This document shows positions 23,415 through 34,522 of a DNA stretch of 64,000 nucleotides, one piece after another. A model generated the notes under the pieces. The model ran no database searches. It saw only the letters and a program-made list of their open reading frames with translations, and was not told the origin of the DNA. The stretch's first letter is position 1, and each line of letters begins with the position of its first letter. The position numbers and the translations under genes were made by a program. Origin of the DNA: Strigamia acuminata (Eukaryota; Arthropoda; Chilopoda; Geophilomorpha; Linotaeniidae); NCBI GenBank assembly GCA_949358305.1, contig CASHSZ010000139.1, positions 87,101 through 151,100 of the forward strand, given 5' to 3'.

Positions 23415-26400
23415 ACCCTAGTAGAAAGCTCCAATGTAAGTTTTAGAAACATCCAACCAATGATTTGGGAGAATAGACTTTTGATCTCATCACAGTTGAC
23501 TTAGCACAAACACCACAAGACCAATGTCTCTGAATGTTCAGAAATAGTGTTTAAACCTTAGTAGAAGGCTCCAATGTAAGTTTTAGAAACATCCAACCGA
23601 TGATTTGGGAGAATAGACTTTTGATCTCATCACAGTTGACTTAGCACAAACACCACAAGACCAATGTCTCTGAATGTTCAGAAATAGTGTTTAAACCTTA
23701 GTAGAAGCCTTCAATGTAAGTTTTAGCAACATCCAAGCGATGATTTGGGAGAATAGACTTTTGATCTCATCACAGTTGACTTAGCACAAACACCACAAGA
23801 CCAATGTCTCTGAATGTTCAGAAATAGTGTTTAAACCTTAGTAGAAGGTTCCAATGTAAGTTTTAGAAACATCCAACCGATGATTTGGGAGAATAGACTT
23901 TTGATCTCATCACAGTTGACTTAGCACAAACACCACAAGACCAATGTCTCTGAATGTTCAGAAATAGTGTTTAAACCTTAGTAGAAGGTTCCAATGTAAG
24001 TTTTAGAAACATCCAACCGATGATTTGGGAGAATAGACTTTTGATCTCATCACAGTTGACTTAGCACAAACACTACAAGACCAATGTCTCTGAATGTTCA
24101 GAAATAGTGTTTAAACCTTAGTAGAAGGCTCCAATGTAAGTTTTAGAAACATCCAACCGATGATTTGGGAGAATAGACTTTTGATCTCATCACAGTTGAC
24201 TTAGCACAAACACCACAAGACCAATGTCTCTGAATGTTCAGAAATAGTGTTTAAACTTTAGTAGAAGGCTCCAATGTAAGTTTTAGAAACATTCAACCGA
24301 TGATTTGGGAGAATAGACTTTTGACCTCATCACAGTTGACTTAGCACAAACACCACAAGACCAATGTCTCTGAATGTTCAGAAATAGTGTTTAAACCTTA
24401 GTAGAAGGCTCCAATGTAAGTTTTAGAAACATCCAACCAATGATTTGGGAGAATAGACTTTTGATCTCATCACAGTTGACTTAGCACAAACACCACAAGA
24501 CCAATGTCTCTGAATGTTCAGAAATAGTGTTTAAACCTTAGTAGAAGGCTCCAATGTAAGTTTTAGAAACATCCAACCGATGATTTGGGAGAATAGACTT
24601 TTGATCTCATCACAGTTGACTTAGCACAAACACCACAAGTCCAATGTCTCTGAATGTTCAGAAATAGTGTTTAAACCTTAGTAGAAGCCTTCAATATAAG
24701 TTTTAGCAACACCCAAGCAATAAATTTTGAAAAAAAAATTTTGAGCTCATTTCACATCGCAGTTGACTTAGCACAAACACCACAAGACCAATGTCTCTGA
24801 ATGTTCAGAAATAGTGTTTAAACCTTAGTAGAAGCCTTCAATATAAGTTTTAGCAACACCCAAGCAATAAATTTTGAAAAAAAAATTTTGAGCTTATTTT
24901 ACATCACAGTTGACTTAGCACAAACACCACAAGACCAATGTCTCTGAATGTTCAGAAATAGTGTTTAAACCTTAGTAGAAGGCTCCAATGTAAGTTTTAG
25001 AAACATCCAACCAATGATTTGGGAGAATAGACTTTTGATCTCATCACAGTTGACTTAGCACAAACACCACAAGACCAATGTCTCTGAATGTTCAGAAATA
25101 GTGTTTAAACCTTAGTAGAAGGCTCCAATGTAAGTTTTAGAAACATCCAACCGATGATTTGGGAGAATAGACTTTTGATCTCATCACAGTTGACTTAGCA
25201 CAAACACCACAAGACCAATGTCTCTGAATGTTCAGAAATAGTGTTTAAACTTTAGTAGAAGGCTCCAATGTAAGTTTTAGAAACATCCAACCAATGATTT
25301 GGGAGAATAGATTTTTGATCTCATCACAGTTGACTTAGCACAAACACCACAAGTCCAATGTCTCTGAATGTTTAGAAATAGTTTTTAAACCTTAGTAGAA
25401 GCCTTCAATATAAGTTTTAGCAACACCCAAGCAATAAATTTTGAAAAAAAAATTTTGAGCATATTTCACATCGCAGTTGACTTAGCACAAACATCACAAG
25501 ACCAATGTCTCTGAATGTTTAGAAATAGTGTTTAAACCTTAGTAGAAGGCTCCAATGTAAGTTTTAGAAACATCCAACCGATGATTTGGGAGAATAGACT
25601 TTTGATCTCATCACAGTTGACTTAGCACAAACACCACAAGACCAATGTCTCTGAATGTTCAGAAATAGTGTTTAAACCTTAGTAGAAGGCTCCAATGTAA
25701 GTTTTAGAAACATCCAACCGATGATTTGGGAGAATAGACTTTTGATCTCATCACAGTTGACTTAGCACAAACACCACAAGACCAATGTCTCTGAATGTTC
25801 AGAAATAGTGTTTAAACCTTAGTAGAAGGCTCCAATGTAAGTTTTAGAAACATCCAACCGATGATTTGGGAGAATAGACTTTTGACCTCATCACAGTTGA
25901 CTTAGCACAAACACCACAAGACCAATGTCTCTGAATGTTCAGAAATAGTGTTTAAACCTCAGTAGAAGGCTCCAATGTAAGTTTTAGAAACATCCAACCA
26001 ATGATTTGGGAGAATAGACTTTTGATCTCATCACAGTTGACTTAGCACAAACACCACAAGACCAATGTCTCTGAATGTTCAGAAATAGTGTTTAAACCTT
26101 AGTAGAACGCTCCAATGTAAGTTTTAGAAACATCCAACCGATGATTTGGGAGAATAGACTTTTGATCTCATCACAGTTGACTTAGCACAAACACCACAAG
26201 ACCAATGTCTCTGAATGTTCAGAAATAGTGTTTAAACCTTAGTAGAAGCCTTCAATGTAAGTTTTAGCAACATCCAAGCGATGATTTGGGAGAATAGACT
26301 TTTGATCTCATCACAGTTGACTTAGCACAAACACCACAAGACCAATGTCTCTGAATGTTCAGAAATAGTGTTTAAACCTTAGTAGAAGGTTCCAATGTAA

Positions 26401-27517
26401 GTTTTAGAAACATCCAACCGATGATTTGGGAGAATAGACTTTTGATCTCATCACAGTTGACTTAGCACAAACACCACAAGACCAATGTCTCTGAATGTTC
26501 AGAAATAGTGTTTAAACCTTAGTAGAAGGTTCCAATGTAAGTTTTAGAAACATCCAACCGATGATTTGGGAGAATAGACTTTTGATCTCATCACAGTTGA
26601 CTTAGCACAAACACTACAAGACCAATGTCTCTGAATGTTCAGAAATAGTGTTTAAACCTTAGTAGAAGGCTCCAATGTAAGTTTTAGAAACATCCAACCG
26701 ATGATTTGGGAGAATAGACTTTTGATCTCATCACAGTTGACTTAGCACAAACACCACAAGACCAATGTCTCTGAATGTTCAGAAATAGTGTTTAAACCTT
26801 AGTAGAAGGCTCCAATGTAAGTTTTAGAAACATCCAACCGATGATTTGGGAGAATAGACTTTTGATCTCATCACAGTTGACTTAGCACAAACACCACAAG
26901 ACCAATGTCTCTGAATGTTCAGAAATAGTGTTTAAACCTTAGTAGAAGGCTCCAATGTAAGTTTTAGAAACATCCAACCGATGATTTGGGAGAATAGACT
27001 TTTGACCTCATCACAGTTGACTTAGCACAAACACCACAAGACCAATGTCTCTGAATGTTCAGAAATAGTGTTTAAACCTTAGTAGAAGGCTCCAATGTAA
27101 GTTTTAGAAACATCCAACCAATGATTTGGGAGAATAGACTTTTGATCTCATCACAGTTGACTTAGCACAAACACCACAAGACCAATGTCTCTGAATGTTC
27201 AGAAATAGTGTTTAAACCTTAGTAGAAGGCTCCAATGTAAGTTTTAGAAACATCCAACCGATGATTTGGGAGAATAGACTTTTGATCTCATCACAGTTGA
27301 CTTAGCACAAACACCACAAGACCAATGTCTCTGAATGTTCAGAAATAGTGTTTAAACCTTAGTAGAAGCCTTCAATGTAAGTTTTAGCAACATCCAAGCG
27401 ATGATTTGGGAGAATAGACTTTTGATCTCATCACAGTTGACTTAGCACAAACACCACAAGACCAATGTCTCTGAATGTTCAGAAATAGTGTTTAAACCTT
27501 AGTAGAAGGTTCCAATG

Positions 27518-29266
27518 TGTTGCGAGCAGAAACGCAACAGAAATAATGTTAAGTTGAAAAAAGAGCTTCAGTTTTTTTTACCTAAATCGACGGAATATTC
27601 ATGTTGTTTTTTCCTTTGTCGTAAGCTATTCGGATCTTTGTTTATTGGTCGGAATATATCGCAGCAGAATCTTAAGTCGTAGAATTTTCGCCAGTAGTTT
27701 GAGATTCGGGCGTGTCGCGCCATCTTGTGTTAAGTTCGGGCATCGGACTTATCTACAAAGGAAAAGTTAAGGTTTTTAATTTCGGTTCCGGTTAGTTTGA
27801 ATAGTTTTCGAGGACTTATCTGACACGGTACAGGCAGGCTTTGGGTCGCTAATTAAAGGCGATAACGGCGAGGATGGGTTTCAAAGTGAAAAGCGAAGTC
27901 GTCGCAGTTTATCGAGCGGTTTGGTCTGGCGAAACTCGTAGCGCACCCGGGAAGATGTTGTTTGTACCTGTAAATTTAAATCCATTAGTTTAGAAACCAC
28001 TCCAGTAATTAAATGAATAGTTTTAGTTGTGATTTACCGTGGATTAAGGTCCGATGATTCGGCGTTGGGCCGAGGCGAAGCTTCGTTGGTCACCAAGGAG
28101 CGTTGATCGGCTAGATCCGCCATTAGAAGACAGTTGGTACAACGAGCCTCGTTTTCGGTTGAGATTTAATTTGATTCAGAATAAGATTTGCTCGAATTAA
28201 GTTTTTACTGTATGATTTTATTACGATTTCGAATTGATTAGCTGATTATTTCTTCGTTGTTTTGTGTTTCGGATAAGATTTAATCGTTTAGTCGGGTGTC
28301 ACGTGATTTGAGACATCGTGCATCTTTTCGGTCGAGTTCGGGTTTTATAACTCGCCCGCGAATAGCATTGGGTTTGGTGCGGGAGATGGGAATTTAATTC
28401 CGTGCTATGCAATAGATTTATTAAATGCGCACAAGGAGTGTTGAGGATGCATCATTTGAATTCTTTATTCGTATTAAAACAGTGACCAAGTCCGGGATGC
28501 GAGAATTGCGACTGATTAGATTAAGTCTCCGTTGACATTGATTAGGCGACGTCTCGTGGCGAAATGTAGCAGTTTTCGGGTTTTCGAGATTTCCATTCAA
28601 TGTTTATTGAGGTTTTATATTTTTAAGGGTTTGCACCTTTCTTTCTATTTATTTCGCTGTATTAAATAATCATTAGTGTTTGAGTTATTTATATGCACGA
28701 TTTTCGATATTAAAGATAAGTTTTTGGTGTAATTTGAACTCTCAACGGCCGTTCTTGTTCTGTTGTACGGAGGCCGTTTTGAGACATTGGGTTTTTGATA
28801 TATTGTTGTTTATTTTATTAGTAGTGTACTCGTGTTGACGTTTATTGTTATTAGAGTCCGTGGCACGAGTTTATACATTGTAAGAACAGTTATAGTTTTG
28901 ATTTGAACGATTAAACATCGTTTTATTTTTGTTCGCAAATAAGAACGAGTGTTTCTTTTCGTTTTCACACGAGCGCGAGATTCGAATCTACGCCATCTTT
29001 GATTTGCGAAAGACGATATTGATATTCGAGCCCGAATATCCGCCAACCGTCATGTTTAGAGCAAAAGCCAGGTTCTCGAGTTTCGGTCGACATGGAGAGG
29101 ACAATGAGGGCCAAGTCAGAAAACATGAGATGCGTTATCAGATGTCAGAATGGTTTCAATCGAGTCGAGTAGTTAAAAGTGCTGTGCGAAGATTTGATCG
29201 CTCGAATGTTTATTACGAGGTGCGTGAGTTGCCGGTTCTTGCAGCAATCACTGCTTGCTGGCAACA
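27518..29266 (+). repeat. 5' LTR of element 2
   Basis: A 1749-bp LTR. It opens with an inverted repeat, TGTTGCG - 8 nt - CGCAACA (27518-27539), and ends with the dyad TTGC-TG-GCAA just before the final CA. It contains GCGCCATCTTG (27717-27727), a match to the YY1/Pho binding core, and an inverted repeat AACGGCC...GGCCGTT (28744-28778). An ATG at 29052 opens a frame that leaves the LTR and crosses the primer-binding site. Confidence 0.94.
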
Positions 29267-29627
29267 TAGCCCTTTTTGTGGTGCCGTGGATGACCAGGAT
29301 TCGTCGGGTAGACGAGGAGAGAGCCAGCAACCAGATGAGAATAGAAGTCCCAGGGTCGCAAAAGCAAGCGGCCGGCGTCAACAGAGAAGTGCCCGCACTG
29401 ATGGGTTGAGGGCGAAGCGGCAAGCGGTCTCTCGTCGGGCGGTAATCAAGTCGAAAGAGATTTGGGAAAAATACGTCGCGGGAGGTCGGTTGGTCCGAAA
29501 GCGTCGGTTGAGCTGTCGGAAGGGACAATGGCGTCGCGGGGCCGGAATGAAGAAGGTTGCGGAAATTAAGCAGTCGGCGTACAAAGAAGGAGGAACGATC
29601 GGAACCCTGAATCTCGGGCGAGCCTAG
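29052..29627 (+). CDS. Hypothetical small basic protein spanning LTR and leader (element 2)
   Basis: A 191-codon ATG frame starting in the 5' LTR and ending in the interior; the open frame extends upstream to 28929 without another ATG. The first 72 residues come from the LTR, the next few from the primer-binding region, and the remainder is rich in Arg and Lys (for example GRRQQRSARTD). I recognise no domain. The composition could suit nucleic-acid binding, but a chance frame is as likely. Elements 1 and 3 also have frames crossing this junction, without sequence similarity. Only the first part can be read in the 3' LTR. Confidence 0.25.
   Translation: MFRAKARFSSFGRHGEDNEGQVRKHEMRYQMSEWFQSSRVVKSAVRRFDRSNVYYEVRELPVLAAITACWQHSPFCGAVDDQDSSGRRGESQQPDENRSPRVAKASGRRQQRSARTDGLRAKRQAVSRRAVIKSKEIWEKYVAGGRLVRKRRLSCRKGQWRRGAGMKKVAEIKQSAYKEGGTIGTLNLGRA
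29279..29303 (+). promoter_or_regulatory. Primer-binding site of element 2 (tRNA-His-like)
   Basis: TGGTGCCGTG starts 12 bp after the LTR and matches 10 of 10 bases of the expected tRNA-His complement. It continues GATGACCAGGATTCG. Element 1 reads ACCAGGAT straight after the same ten bases, so element 2 looks like the same site with a few inserted bases. This links element 2 to the BEL elements. Confidence 0.7.
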
Positions 29628-31247
29628 AAGTTATACACAACGCAATGACACTAGAAGAGAAGAGTCTTGTGTTTTCTTTTTTTTCGAATTGTTTATTTGT
29701 TTTAAGTTAGCTTAGAGTTGTTTTAGGATTGTTTTTGGGGGTTTTGTCTCGTTCGGCTAGTGTATGTGCATTGCGAGGTTGTTATGTCGGATTCGATTTG
29801 GTGTGCAGTATATTGGTAGTCTTAATTTGTGGGGCGTGCTCTGTTTCAGGGCTCAACGAGGGTCGTAAGACACTCTTGCCTGATGAAGCGAGTCATTGAA
29901 AAATCGCCTTGTAAAGTTTACTTTAGTGTGTATAATTTTCAGACTGGCATATTTTCGAGTTGTTTCCGACCTGACAATTTCGTGAGCGCCGTTCGATATG
30001 GAGTATTTCCGTTACGATCTTAACTTTTAAGTGTTGAGTTTTGCGAATCACAGTCAAAGTTCGAAGTGTGTCCTTTTGGGGGGATTGATTTTCAATTGCT
30101 TATGCATAATTAGTCGGGTTTTTTTTGTGAACTGGATTTTCTTTGGAGATTGAAGTTTCTAGTCAGTCCTTTTTTTTGTCACGTTGATGAATTAAAGGTA
30201 AAAAGCTTTGAGTTAAATTTGAGTTCCAATTACGAGTTTAGAAATTAATTTCCGACGTTCACGAAAGTTGCATTCAAGTATGAACATGTCCACGATAAAT
30301 AGAACAGGGGCAAAAAGATAAATTCCCTTTATAGATAAAGACGTGGGTTCCCCCAATCGACAATTTTGAGATTGGTGTGAGTTTTAATAGAAAAGAAAAT
30401 TTCGAGTCTCTTAAGTTTGAACGCGGTTGGAATCCGTTTGGGATTATGCATAATTAAGAAGCTGGACAGCCTTTTAAAGAACCAGAAAAGAGAATTAGCA
30501 CACCCCAGGTTAAGGGTCCAACTCGTGAATTAGCATAAGAAGTTTTAATGCAAGCTAAGTTTATACGTTAGAGAAATCGCTGGATTTTGAGGAAATTTAG
30601 CTGGCAAGAAATAAGAGATGATGCGTGGAATTTCGATTCTCTATTCAGTTTTCGGGACGCCGAATAAAAGAAGGAGTTTTGGGTTTCATCATCCGTGGCA
30701 ATAGAAAACTATGGTCGACTTCAAGAGGTTTTACTTTTATTAAAGTATCCAAGCGCTTTGAAGGGGGTCGAAAGCTAGTTGAAGAAAATGATTCGCCACG
30801 CGCAAGAATAATTTCAGATTAATGAAGGAACGAGAGAGTTTGTCATTGTCTGTAAATGCAGCATCGCCTTAGCGGGAGGTCCCAATTGGTCACTTGGATC
30901 GAAATTGATACTTCCTCAGGCGGAAAAAGAGCGCAATAAGTTCCGTTGGTGTTGATTCGCAATAAATCGAACCAAAGAGAGATAAATTCTTATTGTACAG
31001 AAAAAAGAAAGACGAACGTAAAACCTTTACATTGATTTCCTTTCTGGCGAAGGGCCATTTTGAAATAGAAGTTGTTCGTCATCAATTTTTCCGTGATTCT
31101 TTGTCTTTATTTTCGAAGCAACGAGCTACAAAAAGAAAATATTACATTGGTTGTTGGAGATTCCTTTAGTAGCAAGAAACTTTCTCTTTTGAGCTGTTAA
31201 CAGCACGGTCAGTTTAATTTAGAAAGCTTGCAATTTAGAAGTCCAGT

Positions 31248-31575
31248 CGGTTAACAGTTGGTCCGTCGAGCTTCACTGGAAAAAAGTGAGAAGAAGTTCA
31301 GTCGGTTAACAGTTGGTCCGTCGAGTTTCACTAGCATAGAGAGGAGAGGGTAACTGACGCGTGAGAATTCTGCGCTAAATTCACTCCTCAAGAAATGAAA
31401 ATAAAAAGGGGAGAAACTCGGGAAAGTCTCGAGGTTGCATAATAAAGTTTTAAAGAAGAAAATTCCCCCCTATACAGAAGACAGAAATAGAAAAAGGCTT
31501 TAGTTGGTTAACAGTGGTCCATCAAGCCCAAGTATTAGGTTAGAGAAAAGGTTTTATTTGGTTAACAGTGGTCCA
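31248..31575 (+). repeat. Degenerate internal repeats in element 2
   Basis: The motif GGTTAACAGT(T)GGTCC occurs at about 31249, 31303, 31507 and 31559. The first two copies share a longer segment (cagtcggttaacagttgg, then tccgtcgag and tcact) 53-54 bp apart. The last two share ggttaacagtggtcca. This looks like two small direct duplications of one older motif. No function can be assigned. Confidence 0.7.
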
Positions 31576-34497
31576 ACAAACCTAAAGATAGAGATCCATC
31601 TTCCTCCTTGTAGAGTAGGAAAAGGCAACAATCATCAGCTCTCAGCTAATAGAATAAAAAGGGATCATAAAAATTAAACTGAAAGGATTTTTTAGAGCAA
31701 TCAATTAGAGAATTAGTCCGGTGCAAGTTGGTCCGAAGAGGTCGTTGAGTTGGGAGGAGCCGTTGAAAGTCAGCCGAAGAAACAAGGTGACAGTAAAAAG
31801 GTTCAGTCGAAAAAAGGAACGAATCCCAGTTTATTGAGAATTAAAGACCCCAGAACCAACAGAAAAGAATCCAAATCTCTCGTCACTTAGAAAAATAGAA
31901 ATTGGTTTAGTTTATTCTTCCAGTCCTTTTACACAGCTCTTTATTTAAGAAAATACAGACATGTCCTCTCGAGAATTTAGTGATCTCAAGTTTCGGAAGT
32001 TTCCCGATCGATTTCTTTGAAAGCGTAGAAGATCTTCACAGTAGAAATACTTATTCTCCAGAATATTACAGTTAGAACAAGTTTAATAAATCGGGGGCAG
32101 ATTAGGTTTGGACGTAAGAAGTTATAATTTCTATTACAGTCGAATTCAGGTGTTGGTCAAATATAGCAGTCGGTGTTAGTATTTATGGCATTAGTCAAAA
32201 CCACAGGCGCCGATCTGTTGAGACATTCATTGCTGCTGGGTGCATCTTAGAAAATAAAGCCTTCCTCCTTATCTAACCTTTAGTTGTGGTTTTTTCTGAC
32301 AGTTTCAGTATTAGAAAAGTTCGCCACTTTATTTCGGGAAATCTCCTGAAAAGTGGATCTACTCCTTGGCGCCGAGCGTGTCAAAATACATGCTGTCGCT
32401 TCCTAAATATCAATCCAGACCATACTTAAATCCTGACTAAATAGAAAAAATCCTTTACATATAACATAAGAATAACAGAACGAGAAAGTTTTTCAATAAG
32501 TTCTCCTCTAGACGAGATAGATTAGCTTTTCTGTTATAAGTATTTCCTTTTTCCTTTTTTCTTCTGGAGAGCTCTGCTTCAGGGGCAGTCAACTGCAATC
32601 GCCTTTGAACACTGGGAATCTTGAGAGTTCTGGACATTTTCAGAAAAACGATTCAATTTGTGAAGTAATGGCTTTGTAAGACTTTCTGTTTGGAAGTTAG
32701 CAAACAAGTCCTTCGCATTGCGGTGTTCACGTATGGGTTACGTTGTCCTTTTAGGGTTAGAAAATACATAAAGAAGTAAATAGAATAGAAAACCTTGACC
32801 TCTTAAACCTTCATAACAGTCAAACTAGATAATGGGAGTTTCAAGCCATTTAGATGAATGAATCGCTTTTCCCCTCGGGATTAGACGAAAATGGAAGTTT
32901 TTCTTATTTGATGCAGTTATTTAGTTCTAAAACGAATGCGGGAGTATGTCGGGACCTGCTCATGTCTGCTTATCTAATGTGACAAGGACAGTGCTTTCAT
33001 GCACACAATCAGATATAAAGTCCCTCTACACCCCTTCTCTCTTTATGATTCTAATGGTTCTTCGTTTGAATGTTCGATTTTTCGACATGCAAGATGGCAA
33101 ACACCAATGGGTTGCTCGAATCCCTTAGAGACCTCCGGCCAGAGTTAGCAGGAGTAGGGACCCGAATAGCAATAGAGCTTCCCTTCTTGTTTTTTTTTGA
33201 GTCGGGAGGGAATTATATGAATATATAAAATAAAATTGGGACTGGAAACGACAAGAGGTGTCCGGGAAAGTCCTGCCGGCCACCGGCGGAGTGCACGCCG
33301 TCGGTCGCCGAAGAGGAACGGTCACTAAACCTTTTTGATCAATTTCCTGTTCTCCTAATCCTAAGATTTTATATTGTGGAAAAATAACAGATAAAAGAGT
33401 CCTCATAGCCTCCCTCACTCTTACCTCAAACAATTAACACGGGAAATAAAATACAGGGTGTTTAGAATAAGCTCAAGTTATGGTGGATTCAGATAAATAT
33501 CGAATGTCCTTGACTGGATAACAACAGGAAACTAACCCCTCCATTGGAAAATAACCGCATGTGGTGTAATTGGTCTTGACAGGGTTTTCTTTTAAACAAA
33601 GTTGATGGAGTTTTCAAAGGCAGAATTAAGATGGGAGAATGTTAGAGATTTACAGAGCTGATAGTAAAGGTTGTTGCCTAAGACAAGTGAAGTGGATTAG
33701 CAAAAAAGAGAAGTCCGCCGTTTCTGAGTCTACGGGTTCGGCAATCTTGACTTCCTCTTTTAAGAATTTAAGAGAATTTTTTAAGACATTCGAGAGTTAA
33801 CAGAAGACGATTCCGGTTTGTAAAAGGGATTTTAAGTGGTCCGGAAGTCGTTGTCTCCGAATAAGAAAAAAAAATAGTCAAAGAACATCGGCACGTGAAG
33901 TGAATGTTGAGCCGTGTCGAGAGTCATGAGTCGCAAGAATACGACGTCCTTTGAATTGAGATAGAGTCTGGAATTTGAAAAAGAGGTGATCAGATTTTCT
34001 CAAGAGAAGTGGGATCTATTTAAATTAATGCAATGTAACTTCGCTTGATACGGGACGTTAGGGAGCTACCGGTTGAGATTAGCAAAAGGCGTAGACAATC
34101 GAGATTATGGAAGTTAGGTGGTTTCTCCTTCTCCACGAGAGCATCATTTTTTGAAAAGGTTCCTTCTCTGGAAGAAGATAGAGAATTTCCGAATCTCATT
34201 GGCGTCCTTCGATTAAAAGCTGTGAATCGAAAATAGTTTTGTTTGCATAAATAATAGAGAGTGTCTGTATTTCCTATTCCCCTCCCTCTTAGGTCCTTAC
34301 ACTCGGTCTCTTGGAAGGAAGAGATAAGTCCGAGATGGGAGCCTGAGAGAGGGGATGGGTTGCGGGGTACAGATGAGAGAGACGGTTGTTCATACTAAGC
34401 GTCTCCACAACGTCACTTGTGGTAATTAGCGAGGTTAGATGGGTTGTCCTAGTAACAAAGAGATGTGAATTTATTAGGTTTAATTTTCCCCTGCTAT

Positions 34498-34522
34498 CCT
34501 CTTTCTTTTTTGGTGGGAGCGA
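34498..34522 (+). promoter_or_regulatory. Putative polypurine-tract equivalent of element 2
   Basis: A pyrimidine run (ctttctttttt) followed by GGTGGGAGCGA directly precedes the 3' LTR. Element 3 has GGCAGCGA in the same place. Position and similarity suggest the plus-strand priming region, but this has not been tested. Confidence 0.45.

Larger units (their letters stand above)
12094..27517. repeat. Satellite array B with higher-order structure
   Basis: This 15.4-kb array of 140/147-bp monomers is the clearest place to read the higher-order repeat. A marker monomer (accctagtagaaagctcc) starts at 12131, 12831, 15372, 16212, 18333, 19173, 21294 and 23415. The intervals are 700, 2541, 840, 2121, 840, 2121 and 2121 bp. 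These equal 5, 18, 6, 15, 6, 15 and 15 monomers, each 15- or 18-mer holding three 147-bp monomers. From about 25.8 kb to 27.5 kb the order is less regular. No genes. Confidence 0.97.
29267..34522 (+). other. Non-coding interior of element 2
   Basis: A 5256-bp interior with no recognisable gag, protease, RT, RNase H or integrase motif on either strand. The longest frames are about 60-100 codons and resemble no family I know. Visible structure: the primer-binding site (29279), repeated segments around GGTTAACAGT (31248-31575), a GC-rich patch of stacked short dyads (33276-33312) in AT-rich surroundings, and a pyrimidine-run/G-rich box just before the 3' LTR. This matches the definition of a LARD: large LTR element, conserved ends, no coding interior. 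Confidence 0.8.

Noticed and set aside
28810-29046. 78-codon minus frame in both LTRs of element 2
   Set aside because: Antisense to the element and present twice only through LTR duplication; no domain.
33125-33433. 102-codon minus frame inside element 2
   Set aside because: No start context, domain or related frame. It overlaps the GC-rich patch and looks fortuitous.
33454-33476. acagggtgtttagaataag as a DNA-transposon end
   Set aside because: It resembles termini of some arthropod transposons, but I found no matching inverted end or target duplication nearby.
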